Shown: one piece after another, positions 6,875-7,848 of the stretch
Layout: every line of letters starts with the position of its first letter
Position numbering within the stretch: the stretch's first letter is position 1
NCBI GenBank assembly: GCA_016932235.1
Contig: JAFGDF010000253.1
Span: forward strand, 1 to 7,848
Reading direction: 5' to 3'
Source of the DNA: Deltaproteobacteria bacterium
GTDB lineage: Bacteria > Desulfobacterota > DSM-4660 > Desulfatiglandales > HGW-15
DNA: 7,848 nt
Program-made: the position numbers and the translations under genes
Notes under the pieces: generated by a model
Seen by the model: the letters and a program-made list of their open reading frames with translations, nothing else
Told to the model about the DNA's origin: nothing
The model's database searches: none

Positions 6875-6902
6875 TTGACAAAAAATAACCTCTGCCTATA
6901 AA
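6875..6902 (+). promoter_or_regulatory. strong sigma70 promoter for the kinase gene
   Basis: TTGACA (6875-6880) is separated by 16 nt from TATAAA (6897-6902), a perfect -35 box and a five-of-six -10 box. Its -35 box is 40 bp from the -35 box of the divergent rplM promoter. Transcription should begin near 6909 and leave a leader of about 67 nt. Confidence 0.75.
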
Positions 6903-6912
6903 CTTTTCAAAT

Positions 6913-6926
6913 GATCCCAAAGGATC
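6913..6926. promoter_or_regulatory. perfect inverted repeat at the kinase transcript start
   Basis: GATCC (6913-6917) and GGATC (6922-6926) flank a 4-nt CAAA centre, immediately after the predicted transcription start of the kinase gene. It could be an operator half-site pair or a small hairpin at the 5' end of the mRNA. Arms this short can occur by chance. Confidence 0.3.
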
Positions 6927-6975
6927 TGTACTATATGTATATGAGAATTATAATCAGAAAAAGCAGAGTTATCCC

Positions 6976-7650
6976 GTGTTCCAATCCTTCACGCTGAAAG
7001 ATATCCGGAAACTGCAAGCCGAAGTTGTGAGAAAACCAACCGGTACAAGGCCTGCCCTGTGGCGAATAAAAAAAGACAATAAAAATGCCATAATCAAGGA
7101 TTTCAGCTCAAACGGCCTCCTTTTCCGGAACACCATAGGTCGTTTCCTGATCTGGAGAGAAAGCACGGCTTACAAAAAGCTCAAAGGACTCAAGGGTATT
7201 CCGGAGTTTTATCGTTCGATTGAAGGCAAGGCTTTACTTTTGGAAGATATACAAGGAAAAGACATTGAAATTTACAGCGCTGAAAATAAGCCCGGCGATT
7301 TTTTTTTTAGAGAATTAAAAAAGGTTGTAGAGGACTTTCATAAACATGGGATAGCACATTGCGATCTTAAAAGGGCGCCAAACATTATTGTGGGTGACAA
7401 CGGCAGACCCTATATTGTCGACTGGTCAGCATCCATTTCAGAAAAGGGCTTCCGTATCTTCCCCCTGAATTATATATACCGGCGATTTGTTCAGGATGAC
7501 TTGAACGCAATAACCAAGCTTCGGCTCAAGTATTGCCCGGAAAAGGTAAGTTTTGAAGAAAAGAGAAAATATTATCATAAAAGCCCTGTCGAAAAGGCAA
7601 TCAGGGCTGTAAGGGACAAGGCCAGGGCATTATTGCAGAAGCTGGCCTGA
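6976..7650 (+). CDS. small eukaryotic-like kinase (WaaP/InaA/RIO type), substrate unknown
   Basis: A 224-aa single-domain kinase. Seen: candidate ATP-binding lysine K41 (AIIKDF), helix C glutamate E62 (WRESTAYKKL), hinge LLLEDIQG (87-94), catalytic loop HCDLKRAPN with D130 and N136, and metal-binding D149 in IVDWSAS in place of DFG. The short lobe and HCDLK...IVDW pattern resemble lipopolysaccharide core and Kdo kinases and RIO kinases, so a sugar of the cell envelope or a protein could be the substrate. There is no signal peptide or membrane segment. The C-terminal tail is basic (KARALLQKLA). The GTG at 6976 is the only usable upstream start in frame; no ATG occurs in frame and the ribosome-binding site is weak (AGAG). 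A run of ten T (7299-7308) encodes the FFF of GDFFFRE. It has its own promoter and is not in an operon within the window. Confidence 0.75.
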   Translation: MFQSFTLKDIRKLQAEVVRKPTGTRPALWRIKKDNKNAIIKDFSSNGLLFRNTIGRFLIWRESTAYKKLKGLKGIPEFYRSIEGKALLLEDIQGKDIEIYSAENKPGDFFFRELKKVVEDFHKHGIAHCDLKRAPNIIVGDNGRPYIVDWSASISEKGFRIFPLNYIYRRFVQDDLNAITKLRLKYCPEKVSFEEKRKYYHKSPVEKAIRAVRDKARALLQKLA

Positions 7651-7848
7651 TCACCATGAGTGTTTAACATGAAAATGAGTTTATATATATCTGCATGAAA
7701 TTCAGCGTTATCTCTAAAGATCGCGGTATGGGGAGCTCTTTTACGAGCGAACTCGTTCCTAGCAAGTTTGACGCATACTGCCTTACGAGGCGGGCGGCAA
7801 ACCATCTCAGTCGTCGTCAGGGCCAGATTAAGGTTGAACAACCGAGGA
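7651..7848. other. 198-nt noncoding tail, possibly repeat-derived
   Basis: No gene is supported. A minus-strand open frame (7575-7841) crosses it but overlaps the kinase end, and its product has no family I recognise. The stretch contains a small hairpin ACGAG/CTCGT (about 7743-7756) and, at 7806-7816, the string ctcagtcgtcg that also occurs at 10-20. No terminator for the kinase gene is visible. It may be part of a dispersed repeat; the sequence alone does not prove this. Confidence 0.3.

Noticed and set aside
7575..7841. 88-codon minus-strand open frame at the window end
   Set aside because: It overlaps the kinase C-terminus, has no recognisable family and covers repeat-like DNA. It remains possible but unsupported.
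1..7848. CRISPR array, tRNA, rRNA, insertion sequence or phage genes
   Set aside because: No regularly spaced repeats, cloverleaf, transposase, integrase or phage gene could be seen on either strand.

Overview
The window reads as ordinary chromosome of a Gram-negative bacterium. Gene content and style (NadA, a PanP-type decarboxylase, an AmmeMemoRadiSam-type radical SAM enzyme, rplM-rpsI, a WaaP/RIO-like kinase, moderate G+C, dispersed palindromic repeats in the gaps) suggest an anaerobe of the Desulfobacterota (former Deltaproteobacteria). That placement is inference; there is no rRNA or other strong phylogenetic marker beyond two ribosomal proteins.

Layout. 1-439: no convincing gene; repeat-like palindromes (68-140), two small hairpins (202-235), a doubtful 45-codon ORF and a candidate promoter for nadA. 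446-4914, + strand: a probable four-gene operon of nadA (quinolinate synthase), a group II PLP-dependent decarboxylase resembling PanP (aspartate 1-decarboxylase), a class I SAM methyltransferase, and an AmrS-like radical SAM enzyme. Spacings are 51 nt, 16 nt and a 23-nt overlap. 4919-5683, - strand: truA, whose stop lies only 4 bp from the end of the amrS-like gene. 5684-5939: an imperfect inverted repeat and a rho-independent terminator. 5940-6770, - strand: rplM-rpsI, with a near-consensus sigma70 promoter and that terminator. 6771-6975: back-to-back promoters. 6976-7650, + strand: a small eukaryotic-like kinase of the WaaP/InaA/RIO type. 7651-7848: no convincing gene, probably repeat-derived.

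How the genes fit together. NadA consumes the aspartate-derived iminoaspartate to start NAD synthesis. If the decarboxylase is a true PanP, it makes beta-alanine from aspartate for pantothenate and CoA. The first two operon genes would then feed two cofactors from one amino acid. The methyltransferase and AmrS-like enzyme are coupled by overlap, but their substrates cannot be read from sequence, and the usual AmrS partners (AMMECR1 and Memo proteins) are not in the window. truA and rplM-rpsI are translation housekeeping genes. The kinase has all its catalytic residues and its own promoter; its target is unknown.

I found no phage, CRISPR, toxin-antitoxin or obviously new multi-gene system. The most interesting points are the nadA/panP-like pairing, the orphan AmrS fused by overlap to a methyltransferase, a heptanucleotide repeat that supplies the nadA stop codon, and the divergent promoter pair.
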